Below are positions 18,128-26,589 of a DNA stretch of 51,212 nt, piece after piece (the stretch's first letter is position 1; each line of letters starts with the position of its first letter). The notes below the pieces were generated by a model, which saw nothing but the letters and a program-made list of their open reading frames with translations, did not search any database and was not told the DNA's origin. This DNA is from Bacillota bacterium. Its GTDB lineage: Bacteria > Bacillota > DTU030 > DUMP01. The position numbers were made by a program, and so were the translations under genes. The stretch is taken from the NCBI GenBank assembly GCA_030154105.1, contig JASKKP010000013.1, forward strand, positions 1 through 51,212, in the 5' to 3' direction.

Positions 18128-19546
18128 TTAGAAGGGGCCGTAGTGGATTAGCTGGGCGATGGTCATAAAGGTTAGGCCGAGAACATACTGCATGGCGATG
18201 AGGGGAGCGACCCAGCGCAGCCACTTCGGCCAGGTTACCCCGGCGAGGGCCAGGCCGGCCATAAAGTACCCGGAGGTGGGACTGTAGATGTTGGAGATTC
18301 CGTCGCCAAACTGAAGCGCGAGCACTGCCGTCTGGCGGGTGACGCCCACCAGGTCGGCCAAAGGCGCCATGATGGGCATGGACACGGCCGCCTGTCCGCT
18401 GCCCGAGGGCACTACGAAGTCCAGGAGGCACTGAACGGCGTACATGCCCCAGGCGGTGAGCAGGCTGGGAAGACCGCCGATGGCCGTGGCCATAGAGTGC
18501 AGCAGGGTGTCCATGATGTGGCCGTCGGAAAGCACGACGAGGAGCGAACGGGCAAGGCCGACGAGTAGGGCGCCGTAGGTGAGCTCCTTGGCCCCTTTGA
18601 CGAATTCCTCAGCGATTTTATCCGGTGTGAGGCGGCCGGCAAGCCCGCCGATGACGCCCATGGCCAGGAAAAGTCCAGCGATTTCTGTGATATACCAGCC
18701 GAGCTTGATTACCCCGTAGATAAGCATGGCAATGGATGCCGCCACCACGAGGAACACCAGCTTATGCCGGGGCTCAAACGTCCGGCTTTGGTCCAAGCCT
18801 AGATCTTTCTCCTTGGCCCGATCCTCGGCATAGGTTGGGCTTACTAAGGGATTGGCCTTCACCCGGCCGGCGTACCAGTAGATGTATCCGGCCGTAACCA
18901 GCACAAAACTAGCATATGCTGCCAAGCGCAGGCCCATGCCTGAAAACAGCGGGAGCTCGGCGATTCCCTGAGCTACTCCGACGGTAAAGGGGTTCATGAA
19001 GGCCGCCGAGAAGCCCGCGTTCGCTCCGCCGAGCACAATGCCTGCCGCCGTCATCGAATCGAAGCCTAGGGCCAGCATAAAGGGCACGATTACGGGAACA
19101 AAAGCGAGCGTCTCTTCCGCCATGCCGAAGATAGCCCCGCCCAGGGAAAAAAGGATGACCAGGATGGGAATGGCTAGGCGCTCACTGCCTCGGAGCTTGC
19201 GGGCGGCAGCCTCAATTCCAGCCTCGATGGCCCCGGTGGCATTAATGACCGAAAAGGCCGCGCCCACGATGAAAATGAAAAAGATGATATCGGCCGACTG
19301 TACCATACCCTTGTGCACAGCCCGGAAGAGACCAAAGAAGCCTACCGGGGAACGCTCAACCACGTGGAAGGAGTTAGGGTCAACGACCATCCGCCCACCG
19401 GGACCTTCTACCCGGTCATAAGCGCCGGGGGTAACCACCCAAGTGGCCAGGGCGGCAATAATCAAGATAGTAAAAAGCATGGCATAGACATGGGGAATAT
19501 GCAGGCGCCAGCGCCTTCTTGCGCCTGGCTCCTTCCGGTTTGTCAT
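18128..19546 (-). CDS. YfcC/ArcD-type (DcuC superfamily) transporter under a lysine riboswitch
   Basis: A 472-residue polytopic protein of the YfcC family. Features are an N-terminal helix after RRRWRLHIPHVYA, the FSLGGAIFGMAEETLAFVPV segment near residue 155, NAGFSAAFMNPFTVGVAQ, and VVPSGSGQAAVSMPIMAPL near residue 390. Members of this group include basic amino acid exchangers, which agrees with the lysine riboswitch upstream (19600-19832). GGGAGG precedes the ATG. It heads a two-gene transcript with the M20 amidohydrolase. Direction of transport cannot be told from sequence. Confidence 0.87.
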   Translation of the reverse strand: MTNRKEPGARRRWRLHIPHVYAMLFTILIIAALATWVVTPGAYDRVEGPGGRMVVDPNSFHVVERSPVGFFGLFRAVHKGMVQSADIIFFIFIVGAAFSVINATGAIEAGIEAAARKLRGSERLAIPILVILFSLGGAIFGMAEETLAFVPVIVPFMLALGFDSMTAAGIVLGGANAGFSAAFMNPFTVGVAQGIAELPLFSGMGLRLAAYASFVLVTAGYIYWYAGRVKANPLVSPTYAEDRAKEKDLGLDQSRTFEPRHKLVFLVVAASIAMLIYGVIKLGWYITEIAGLFLAMGVIGGLAGRLTPDKIAEEFVKGAKELTYGALLVGLARSLLVVLSDGHIMDTLLHSMATAIGGLPSLLTAWGMYAVQCLLDFVVPSGSGQAAVSMPIMAPLADLVGVTRQTAVLALQFGDGISNIYSPTSGYFMAGLALAGVTWPKWLRWVAPLIAMQYVLGLTFMTIAQLIHYGPF

Positions 19547-19575
19547 CTGCCCGTCCTCCCTTATTAAATGAATAA

Positions 19576-19591
19576 GCAGCCAGATGGCTGC
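19576..19591 (-). terminator. possible expression-platform hairpin of lysine riboswitch 2
   Basis: GCAGCC-ATCT-GGCTGC on the minus strand, followed by TTATTCATTT, between the aptamer and the ribosome site. The T-tract is weak, so it may be only part of the switch. Confidence 0.45.
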
Positions 19592-19599
19592 AAGCAGTC

Positions 19600-19832
19600 T
19601 GCCTCCATCCCTCCTCTCCCCCTAGGTGAGATAGCTCATCGCCGGAGGCTCGGGGATGCCTGCGGCGACAGTCCGGCAGGTATTCCCTGCCGGCCCAGCT
19701 CGAGTGCCCCTGGCCGGCACCCGGCTTCGGCGATGGCCCCTTTCCCCGCTCCTCTTTGCTGCCCTGCTCAGAGCGGGTACTCTTGACACACCGCGCCTCT
19801 ACCTCACCCCAGCGGCAGGCTGAGATGAGGCA
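19600..19832 (-). promoter_or_regulatory. lysine riboswitch (L-box) 2
   Basis: Same ordered motifs as the first: GGTGAGGTAGAGGCGC, TCAAGAGTACC, GGGGAAAGGGGCC, CGCCGAAGC, GGACTGTCGCC, GATGAGCTATCTC. It governs the YfcC-type transporter and M20 amidohydrolase. Confidence 0.92.
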
Positions 19833-19859
19833 CTATATATGGCCAAAATCATCAGCGTG

Positions 19860-19888
19860 ATGATATCACGCCTGCGCCCGGCTGTCAA
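19860..19888 (-). promoter_or_regulatory. sigma-A promoter of lysine riboswitch 2
   Basis: TTGACA (19888-19883), 17-nt spacer, TATCAT (19865-19860). The start site should lie near 19853, a little before the aptamer. Confidence 0.88.
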
Positions 19889-19962
19889 TCGGGTGGAGCG
19901 GACCAATCGTTGCCGTTTTTTTCCCGGCTGAGAAGCTACTGCCGCACCTGAAAACAGCCTTC

Positions 19963-20125
19963 TCAAACCTGCGAAGGCCGCAGGATGCAGCCGGGTCTCG
20001 CGCCCGTAAGCCGCCCTTTTTGCACCACTACCCGGCCGTTGACCAGGACAAATTCAATGCCTACCGGCGCCTTCGCGGGTTCGGAAAAGGTCGCCCGGTC
20101 TTCGGCCGGGTCGGCGAAATAGGGG
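19963..20125 (-). pseudogene. 3' remnant of an N-acyl-D-amino-acid deacylase
   Basis: The minus strand reads PYFADPAEDRATFSEPAK, then VGIEFVLVNGRVVVQKGRL, then TGARPGCILRP and a TGA stop at 19963. This is the conserved C-terminal end of the D-aminoacylase amidohydrolase family (pattern ...GIEYVLVNGxVVxxxGxxTGARPGxxLR). Only about 53 codons remain of a gene that is normally near 500. Similarity stops exactly where repeat copy C starts (20123), so the 5' part was lost at that junction. Its position beside lysine-riboswitch genes suggests a once larger acyl-amino-acid set. Confidence 0.75.
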
Positions 20126-20216
20126 ATGGCCCTCGGCCCCGCTATTTTTCGGATTGAGGCCCATGCCGCCGGCGTCAGGTGGGTGAAAGACTTCCCCCTT
20201 CGGGCATCCCCAGGCC
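20123..20216. repeat. dispersed intergenic repeat, copy C (short form)
   Basis: GGGGATGGCCCTCGGCCCCG at one end and CTTCGGGCATCCCC at the other, about 90 bp apart. They form the same imperfect inverted repeat as 11826-11918. The inner GCCCATGCCGCCGGCG matches copy A near 5962. The large core of copies A and B is missing. It sits between a deacylase remnant and the EamA stop codon. Confidence 0.75.
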
Positions 20217-21161
20217 TCAGTATTTATTTGAGGTCCGAGCCGCAGTGGTGGCCGCCGGACGGCAGGAGCCGGCCGGGGCCCGGGCAACTGCTATTACCCC
20301 GGCGATGATCAAGAGGCCGCCGCCCAGCGTGGCCGGCTTAACCTGCTCCCCCAACATGAGGGCCGAGAGAACGAGCGAAACTAAGGGCTGCAGGTACTGA
20401 AAGACGGCAACCCGGCTTGCCTCTACCTGGGAGAGCCCCCAGTACCAAAAGTAATAACCGCCTACAGAGCAAAAGGCACCGAGGAAGGCCACGGCCCACC
20501 AGCCGGCGGGGGACAGCCTAAGAGCCGCCTGCAGCACTCCCCGGGGCAGGGCCAGCGGGTAAAACCAGAAGGTGCCCAGCACGGTTATGTAAAATGTAGC
20601 AACAAGGGGCGGGTAGCGGCGCATTACCTGTTTCCCGAGGATGGAAAAAAGGGCCCAGCAGAAGGCATTCAAAATCATCAGGAGGTCGCCGGCAAGGCTT
20701 CTTTCACCGAAGGAAAAGTGAAAGGTTCCCCGGCTTATTACGGCGGCCACGCCCAGCATGGCCACCCCTATGCCGAGCAGCTTGCGCGCCGTGAGGCGCT
20801 CGCCCAAGCAGAAGGCCGAAAAGAGGGTAACGAAGAGGGGCGCGATGGCGATGAGGAGCCCGGCGTTGGACGCCGTGGTGAGGCTTACCGCCGTGTATTG
20901 GACCATAAAGTAGGTAGTGACGCCGAGAAGCCCCAGGAAATTAAAGAGGAGGAAATCTCGCCCGTCCGGCTGCGGAAGCTTCGTGCCGCTCCGCTTGGTG
21001 CTCAGCCAAACTACGGGAACAAAAATAAAGCTGGCCAAAGTAAAGCGCAAGGTGGCCAGCCCTAGGGGGGAAATCTCCGCCAAGGCCAGCTTAGCTACAG
21101 GAAAGGAGCTACCCCAGACGGATATGACGAAGAGGAGGCCAAAGACAACTTTAAGGGGCAT
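20217..21161 (-). CDS. EamA/DMT-superfamily transporter
   Basis: A 314-residue inner membrane protein with ten hydrophobic helices in two EamA repeats (residues about 5-140 and 150-295). FVISVWGSSFPVAKLAL, RFTLASFIFVP and a late FQYLQPLVSLVLSALMLGE are typical. Such proteins mostly export small metabolites; the cargo is unknown. It follows the MFS gene by 49 nt on the same strand and may share its transcript. Confidence 0.85.
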   Translation of the reverse strand: MPLKVVFGLLFVISVWGSSFPVAKLALAEISPLGLATLRFTLASFIFVPVVWLSTKRSGTKLPQPDGRDFLLFNFLGLLGVTTYFMVQYTAVSLTTASNAGLLIAIAPLFVTLFSAFCLGERLTARKLLGIGVAMLGVAAVISRGTFHFSFGERSLAGDLLMILNAFCWALFSILGKQVMRRYPPLVATFYITVLGTFWFYPLALPRGVLQAALRLSPAGWWAVAFLGAFCSVGGYYFWYWGLSQVEASRVAVFQYLQPLVSLVLSALMLGEQVKPATLGGGLLIIAGVIAVARAPAGSCRPAATTAARTSNKY

Positions 21162-21210
21162 GAGCCAGTCACTCCTTCTCTTCCAGCGCCTTTATCCTGT
21201 CGGGCCGGCT

Positions 21211-22584
21211 CTAATCGACTCTAAGCGGCTCTCTTTCGGGGAAGGGGTATTCGGGGGCGATGTTCCGGGCATGGGTTTCGGGAAGGCGCAAGGCGGCGAG
21301 GAACGAGACAGCCACCACCAGGGTACAGAGCAGAAAGCCGAGGCGGTAACTGGTCGGCGAATAAAGGCGCACTCCCACCACCAGGCGGCCGTCCCAGGTG
21401 GCATCGAGCACCAACCCAACCAGAAGTTGAAGCACCGCCGCACCCAGGCAGGAGCCGGTGTTGATGGTGCCGGTGGCTACGCCGGCAATGGCGTGCGGGC
21501 TTACTTCTTTGGCCAGGCACATTATAAGGAGGTAACCGCCGGATCCCAGCCCGAGGAAGAAGAACAAGAAGCGCAAGAGGGGAAGGGGAAGGCGTCCGGG
21601 CCAGGCAACCAGAACCACCCAGGCGAAAAGGGTCAAGGCCGTAAAGGCAAGGAGCGGCCCGCGCCGGCGCCGCAACCGGTCGGAAATGAGGCCGGAAAGC
21701 GGGCCGGCCAACATGATCCCGAGGGCGGTGCCTAGAGTGTAAAGCGAGGCCTGGGCTCGATTCAGGCCGTAGACCTGCATGAGGTAGGGTATACCCCACA
21801 TGGCGGAAAGCACCATAAGCGAACCGTTCAAACCAAAGGCGCCGACGAAGAGCGGGAGGGTGTAGGAGCTGCGCGTAACGTAGGCCAGGGCCTGCCTGAG
21901 GGGAACCGGTCGGGCCGGCGGGAGGCGGCACGCGCTGCTTAGAGCACCGTCTTCCCACGCTTCAATCTCCGTTATGGAAGGCAGTCCTAGGTCCTCAGGG
22001 CGGTTGCGGACAAAGAACCAGCAGCCGGCCGCCACGAGAACACCCAATATCCCCACGACCACAAAGGAAAAGCGCCAGCCAATGGCGGCAACTAACCAGG
22101 CGAGAGGGGTAGCCGCCAGTGCGTTGCCGCTATTGCCCACCGCGGACGTGAGCCCGGTAATGGTAGCAAATTCGCGGGTCCTGAACCATTCTGTCTGCAC
22201 CTTAAGAACTGAGAGGAAAATCACCGATACGCCGAGGCCGACGAGAAAGCGGCCGAACAGGGCCGCACCAAAGCTCGGTGCTAGGCCGAAAACCACCGAG
22301 CCGATACCCGCCACCAACGTGCCGGTGCTGGCGGTAACCCGAGGTCCCAAGGTATCGGCCAGGGCGCCGCTCGGGATCTGCATAATGGTATAGACATAAA
22401 AGTACATGGCGCCCAGGTTCCCCAAGGCGGAGGCGGTTAAGCTCCACTCAGCCATGAGCTGGTCGGCCACCACCGCCAGAGCAATGCGGTGGAAAAAGAC
22501 GATCAGAAAGGATAAGGCGAGCATCCCCCACACCAGCCAACGCCGGCGGAGGAGCCGCGCTCTAAGTTCGGCAGGCTCTTCCAT
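21211..22584 (-). CDS. major facilitator superfamily transporter
   Basis: A 457-residue MFS protein with 12 hydrophobic segments and the loop 2-3 motif GALADTLGPRVTAS near residue 75. The mirrored GPLSGLISDRLRRRRGP lies between helices 8 and 9. The N-terminus FFHRIALAVVADQLMAEW resembles nitrate/organic-anion type MFS proteins, but the cargo cannot be told. It is divergent from the penicillin-binding protein gene and precedes the EamA gene. Confidence 0.87.
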   Translation of the reverse strand: MEEPAELRARLLRRRWLVWGMLALSFLIVFFHRIALAVVADQLMAEWSLTASALGNLGAMYFYVYTIMQIPSGALADTLGPRVTASTGTLVAGIGSVVFGLAPSFGAALFGRFLVGLGVSVIFLSVLKVQTEWFRTREFATITGLTSAVGNSGNALAATPLAWLVAAIGWRFSFVVVGILGVLVAAGCWFFVRNRPEDLGLPSITEIEAWEDGALSSACRLPPARPVPLRQALAYVTRSSYTLPLFVGAFGLNGSLMVLSAMWGIPYLMQVYGLNRAQASLYTLGTALGIMLAGPLSGLISDRLRRRRGPLLAFTALTLFAWVVLVAWPGRLPLPLLRFLFFFLGLGSGGYLLIMCLAKEVSPHAIAGVATGTINTGSCLGAAVLQLLVGLVLDATWDGRLVVGVRLYSPTSYRLGFLLCTLVVAVSFLAALRLPETHARNIAPEYPFPEREPLRVD

Positions 22585-22690
22585 CTCATCCCTTCTTCAT
22601 TTCCCGTGATTGCCTTAAGTTATTCGCTGGAAAAAGGCCATCTCCTGCCGTGTACCGCTTCTGTATAACCTTTCCAGGAGAGGTAATACT

Positions 22691-22714
22691 ATGAAAAGCC
22701 GTGCTAACTTGTAG
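22691..22714 (+). other. possible 7-codon leader peptide before the PBP gene
   Basis: ATG to TAG reads MKSRANL. The SD-like AGGAGAGG lies 7 nt before this ATG, better placed than any site for the following PBP start. The peptide frame overlaps the GTG at 22701. It may be a leader, or simply an accidental ORF under a shared ribosome site. Confidence 0.35.
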
Positions 22715-24824
22715 AGCGGGGGAGGTGGTCTATACGCCGAAACACCTGCGCAAAAGCCGCTTGACCCTTCTCCGGGCTGCCTTGGGGGGAGTGCTGGTCC
22801 TAACTCTCATCCTGGGGCTATACATCCTTTTTACCCCCCTGCCTAAAACATCCGTGCCGCTTGCGAGCCGGCTTTTCGATGTGCGCGGCCGGCAGGTAGC
22901 CAGCCTGTACACCCAAAACCGCGTGGACGTCCCCCTTAGCGACATAGCACCGGATCTTCGCAACGCCATCGTGGCCATCGAGGACTACCGTTTCTACGAA
23001 CACTTCGGCGTAGACCCGGTGGCCGTAGTGCGCGCCCTCGTGCGCAACGTGCAGGCCGGACGGGTGGTGGAGGGCGGGAGCACCATCACCCAGCAGCTGG
23101 CCAAAAACTTATACCTTACGCCAGAACGAACGTTTGAACGCAAGATCCACGAGCTCTTTCTGGCCTTCAAGCTCGAAGCGCGGTATTCCAAAGAGCAGAT
23201 TTTGCGCCTGTACCTCAATACCATTTACTTCGGCCACGGCGCCTACGGGGCCGAAGTGGCCGCCCAGACGTATTTCGGCAAGCACGCCCGGGATCTTACG
23301 CTGGCCGAAGCGGCGCTTCTGGCGGGCGTGGCCCGCAGCCCCGGCCGTTATTCGCCCTACGTGGACCCCTCGGCCGCCCTTGAGCGGCGGGCAATAGTCC
23401 TAAAGCGCATGACCGAGCTCGGCTACATCACCCCGGCACAAGCTCGGGCCGCGGAAAAAGAACCGCTCCGCTTGGTAGGCCTTAAGGCCAAAGCCGCCCG
23501 CGCCCCCTACTTCGTCGACTATGTGGTGCGGCAGCTAGAGCCGCGTTACGGTGCGGACATGCTCCATAAAGGCGGGCTGAACATCTACACCACCTTAGAC
23601 CTCGACATGCAGGCGGCCGCCGAGGAAGCCTTTCGCCAGGGGCTGCCGGTCTCTTTTCGCGATGCGCGCGGGGTGACCCAGCCGCAGGGGGCTTTGGTGG
23701 CCATCGATCCAAAAAGCGGTGAGATCCGGGCCATGATCGGCGGCCGGGACTTCAGCGAAACCCAGCTCAACCGCGCCGTGGCCCCGCGCCAGCCCGGCTC
23801 TGCCTTCAAGCCCTTTGTTTATCTCGCCGCCCTGCAAAACGGTTATACCGCGGCGAGCACACTCAGCTGTGAACCCATCGCCCTACCCGTGCCGGGGCAG
23901 CCGCCTTGGACACCTACCGATTACGGTGATAAGGATTACCACTTTCGCCCTCTGACTTTGCGCGAAGCCCTGACCATTTCCGATAACGTAGTTTCCGCGC
24001 GGCTAAACTACGAGTTGGGGCCCGCGCAGGGCATCGCCGTAGCCCATGATCTAGGGATCCAAAGCCGCCTCACCCCTCACCTCTCTTCGGTCCTGGGAAC
24101 GAACGAAGTCACGCCGCTGGAGATGGCGGCGGCGTTTTGCGCCTTCGCCAACGGCGGCCGGCGCGTGGAACCTCTGGCCGTGCTCCGGGTGGAAGATCGC
24201 TTCGGACGGGTGCTGGAAGAACACCAACCCAGCATCCGCCAGGCGGCCGACGCGCGGGCCGTTTATATCGTGACCAACATCCTGGAGAACGTCACCCGCC
24301 CTGGAGGGACGGGGAGCGCCGTAGGCCGGATCCTCGACCGGCCGGTAGCTGGAAAGACGGGTACCAGCCAGGGGAACGCCTGGTTCGTGGGCTTTACACC
24401 CGACCTTGCGGCTGCGGTGTACGTGGGCAACGACGAGCCGGCCCGCGACATTTACGGCACCGGCGGAGGCCTGGCCGCCCCGATTTTTGCAGGCTTTATG
24501 AAAAAGGCTTTGGCCGGGACACCTCCCCATGACTTTACTCGCCCGGCCGGCATCATCGAGGCGGAAATCTGCACCGAGTCGGGTCTCTTAGCCACCCGCT
24601 GGTGCCCGCCGGAAACGGTGCGGCGCGAGCTCTTCATTCAAGGGACCCAGCCCTGGCAGCCCTGCAACATCCACACGCCCTGGAGCTCCGGCCAGCTCCC
24701 CTGGCCTTTCGGCGGACTAGAGCCGGGCCCGGCACCTTTCCGTTCGCCCGGCGGCGAAGGGACACCGGGCCAGCCCGCTCCAGGCAGAGAAGAGACTACG
24801 CAGCCGTCCGCGCCACCGCCCTAA
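22701..24824 (+). CDS. class A penicillin-binding protein (PBP1A-type)
   Basis: A bifunctional peptidoglycan synthase of about 707 residues. A short cytoplasmic tail and a membrane anchor (about 28-46) are followed by the GT51 glycosyltransferase domain (about 65-240) with catalytic EDYRFYEHFG (94-103) and GGSTITQQLAKN. The transpeptidase domain (about 325-630) has SAFK (367-370), SDN (427-429) and KTGTS (552-556). The tail is rich in proline and glutamine. The start is uncertain: GTG at 22701 or GTG at 22725, neither with ideal spacing to a ribosome site. It is divergent from the MFS gene. Confidence 0.93.
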   Translation: MLTCRAGEVVYTPKHLRKSRLTLLRAALGGVLVLTLILGLYILFTPLPKTSVPLASRLFDVRGRQVASLYTQNRVDVPLSDIAPDLRNAIVAIEDYRFYEHFGVDPVAVVRALVRNVQAGRVVEGGSTITQQLAKNLYLTPERTFERKIHELFLAFKLEARYSKEQILRLYLNTIYFGHGAYGAEVAAQTYFGKHARDLTLAEAALLAGVARSPGRYSPYVDPSAALERRAIVLKRMTELGYITPAQARAAEKEPLRLVGLKAKAARAPYFVDYVVRQLEPRYGADMLHKGGLNIYTTLDLDMQAAAEEAFRQGLPVSFRDARGVTQPQGALVAIDPKSGEIRAMIGGRDFSETQLNRAVAPRQPGSAFKPFVYLAALQNGYTAASTLSCEPIALPVPGQPPWTPTDYGDKDYHFRPLTLREALTISDNVVSARLNYELGPAQGIAVAHDLGIQSRLTPHLSSVLGTNEVTPLEMAAAFCAFANGGRRVEPLAVLRVEDRFGRVLEEHQPSIRQAADARAVYIVTNILENVTRPGGTGSAVGRILDRPVAGKTGTSQGNAWFVGFTPDLAAAVYVGNDEPARDIYGTGGGLAAPIFAGFMKKALAGTPPHDFTRPAGIIEAEICTESGLLATRWCPPETVRRELFIQGTQPWQPCNIHTPWSSGQLPWPFGGLEPGPAPFRSPGGEGTPGQPAPGREETTQPSAPPP

Positions 24825-24885
24825 TCGTTCCTTCCAATAAGATGTTCACCAACCTTTCCTCCGCTTACCATTGGTGTCAGAAACT

Positions 24886-24918
24886 GCGCCAACTGGCAAA
24901 GCGCCTGCCGGTTGGCGC
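24886..24918 (+). terminator. possible terminator after the PBP gene
   Basis: Perfect arms GCGCCAAC (24886-24893) and GTTGGCGC (24911-24918), with only a weak T-rich stretch after them. Confidence 0.5.
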
Positions 24919-24959
24919 GTTCTTATGGTCTTAGGACGGCCTCTCGTCCTTTTGGCCGG

Positions 24960-24989
24960 GTGACGGCAGGCCCGGGCTCAGGTTATAAT
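24960..24989 (+). promoter_or_regulatory. promoter candidate of the cortex hydrolase gene
   Basis: TATAAT at 24984-24989 with TGACGG at 24961-24966 (17-nt spacer). The -10 is good and the -35 poor. A sporulation-sigma promoter was expected but none is obvious. Confidence 0.45.
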
Positions 24990-25066
24990 TGGCCCGAGCG
25001 GCCCGGCCGCAGGCCTAAGTATGAAGCCGGCCGGGCGGCGCCGAACACCCACCGAGGAGGAGAGGA

Positions 25067-26533
25067 ATGAACCGAAGATTGAGAGCAGGCCTTACCCTTC
25101 TTTGCATCCTTATGCTGGCGTTCCCGGCCCAGGCAGCAGCTTTGGGAAGCCGGCTTCTCTTCTACGGCACGTTCGGCGACGACGTAGCCGAGTTGCAGGC
25201 GACCCTGGCCCGACTGGGTTACGACCCAGGTCCCATCGACGGCGACTTCGGACGGCTCACGGAGCAGGCGGTCCGGCTTTTCCAGGCCCACCACGGCCTG
25301 GTCGTGGACGGGGTGGTGGGGCCGGCAACCTACGCCGCCCTTAGGTCCCAAACGCCGCCAGCGCGTTCGGGGGCCTCTTCCATCCGGTACATAGTCCAGC
25401 CGGGCGATTCTCTGTACCTCATCGCCGAGCGGTATGGAACTACCGTCAGTGCCATTTGGCAGGCCAATGGACTTACTTCCGAATGGATCTATCCTGGACA
25501 AGCCCTGACTATCCCGCGTTCGTTCCCCCCTGCCCCACCTGTAGAAAACGCCTCGCCGGCGAAAAGGCAGGGACTGGAAGTCGTCGGCTACTACGTGGAA
25601 TACTTTGAAGGCGACGATCTGTCTTTTCAGTCTTTCAGTGCCCACAAGGAGGCCATCTCGACCATCGCGGCCTTTGCCTACAACATCAACTGGGATGGCA
25701 GCGTAAGCGGCCGGCCTTTTACCAAGCTCAAAGAAGCGGCCAAAAGCGCCGGTAAGCCGGTGCTGGCCCTTGTCCATAACATCGACCAGAGCAGGGATTT
25801 TGACGGACAGCTCGTTCACGCGCTCCTCTCGAACCCTAAGCTACGCCAAACGGCCGTGGCGAGTATTGCGCGCCTGGTGCGCTACGGCGGCTATGCGGGA
25901 GTAAACATCGACTTTGAGAACGTCCCGCCCGGCGACCGAAATAATTACACCGCCTTCGTGCGGGAACTCGCAGCTGAGCTGGGCCGCGACGGACACCAGG
26001 TGACTTTATCCGTCCCCGCCAAAACCTGGGACGATCCGGGCAATGCTTGGTCAGGGGCCTTCGACTACCGCGCCCTGGGGCAGCTCGCCGATGCGGTCAT
26101 GATTATGGCCTATGACGAGCACTGGAGCGGCGGACCGGCCGGCCCGGTAGCTTCCCTGGGCTGGGTGAAGCAGGTGGTGGAATACGCCGTCCGGGAAATC
26201 CCGCCGGAAAAGATCCGCCTGGGCCTCCCGGCCTACGGTTACGACTGGCCGGCCGGCGGCTGGGGAGGACGGGCCGTAACGGCGCAGGAAGCCGTCGCTC
26301 TGGCGGCGCGCTACGGCGCCGCCATCGAGTGGGATGCCGCCGCCCAAAGCCCCCACTTTACCTATTGGCCCGGCGGTTACGCCCGCGAGGTCTGGTTTGA
26401 AAATGCCTCGAGCCTGGCCGGAAAGCTAGATCTGGTGGCCCAGTATAAGCTCGGCGGCATAGCCCTCTGGCGCCTCGGTTTTGAGGACCCCAAGTTTTGG
26501 GACGTGCTGAAAAGCAAGTTTACGATCCGCTAG
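25067..26533 (+). CDS. SleL/YaaH-like GH18 cortex hydrolase with PG-binding and LysM domains
   Basis: A 488-residue exported protein. Residues 1-25 are a signal peptide; 37-93 a peptidoglycan-binding repeat (FGDDVAELQATLARLGY); 107-150 a LysM domain (YIVQPGDSLYLIAERYGT). Residues 171-488 are a glycoside hydrolase 18 domain with the catalytic motif GVNIDFENV (278-286, acid E284). In spore formers this fold acts as a cortical-fragment N-acetylglucosaminidase (SleL/YaaH). The initial PG-binding domain is an unusual extra compared with two-LysM SleL. GGAGGAG lies shortly before the ATG. It stands alone, ended by the terminator at 26555. Confidence 0.88.
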   Translation: MNRRLRAGLTLLCILMLAFPAQAAALGSRLLFYGTFGDDVAELQATLARLGYDPGPIDGDFGRLTEQAVRLFQAHHGLVVDGVVGPATYAALRSQTPPARSGASSIRYIVQPGDSLYLIAERYGTTVSAIWQANGLTSEWIYPGQALTIPRSFPPAPPVENASPAKRQGLEVVGYYVEYFEGDDLSFQSFSAHKEAISTIAAFAYNINWDGSVSGRPFTKLKEAAKSAGKPVLALVHNIDQSRDFDGQLVHALLSNPKLRQTAVASIARLVRYGGYAGVNIDFENVPPGDRNNYTAFVRELAAELGRDGHQVTLSVPAKTWDDPGNAWSGAFDYRALGQLADAVMIMAYDEHWSGGPAGPVASLGWVKQVVEYAVREIPPEKIRLGLPAYGYDWPAGGWGGRAVTAQEAVALAARYGAAIEWDAAAQSPHFTYWPGGYAREVWFENASSLAGKLDLVAQYKLGGIALWRLGFEDPKFWDVLKSKFTIR

Positions 26534-26554
26534 GCGTCCAGCCTTCTCTCTTTC

Positions 26555-26585
26555 GCCCCGCTCCCCGCTAAGGAGCGGGGCTTGT
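26555..26585. terminator. terminator between convergent genes
   Basis: 10-bp perfect arms GCCCCGCTCC (26555-26564) and GGAGCGGGGC (26572-26581), serving the hydrolase and the convergent SLH gene. Confidence 0.75.
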
Positions 26586-26589
26586 TGCC

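Noticed and set aside
22691-22714. Frameshift joining ATG 22691 to the PBP frame
   Set aside because: The 7-codon frame has no PBP-like residues, and the PBP can start later by GTG.
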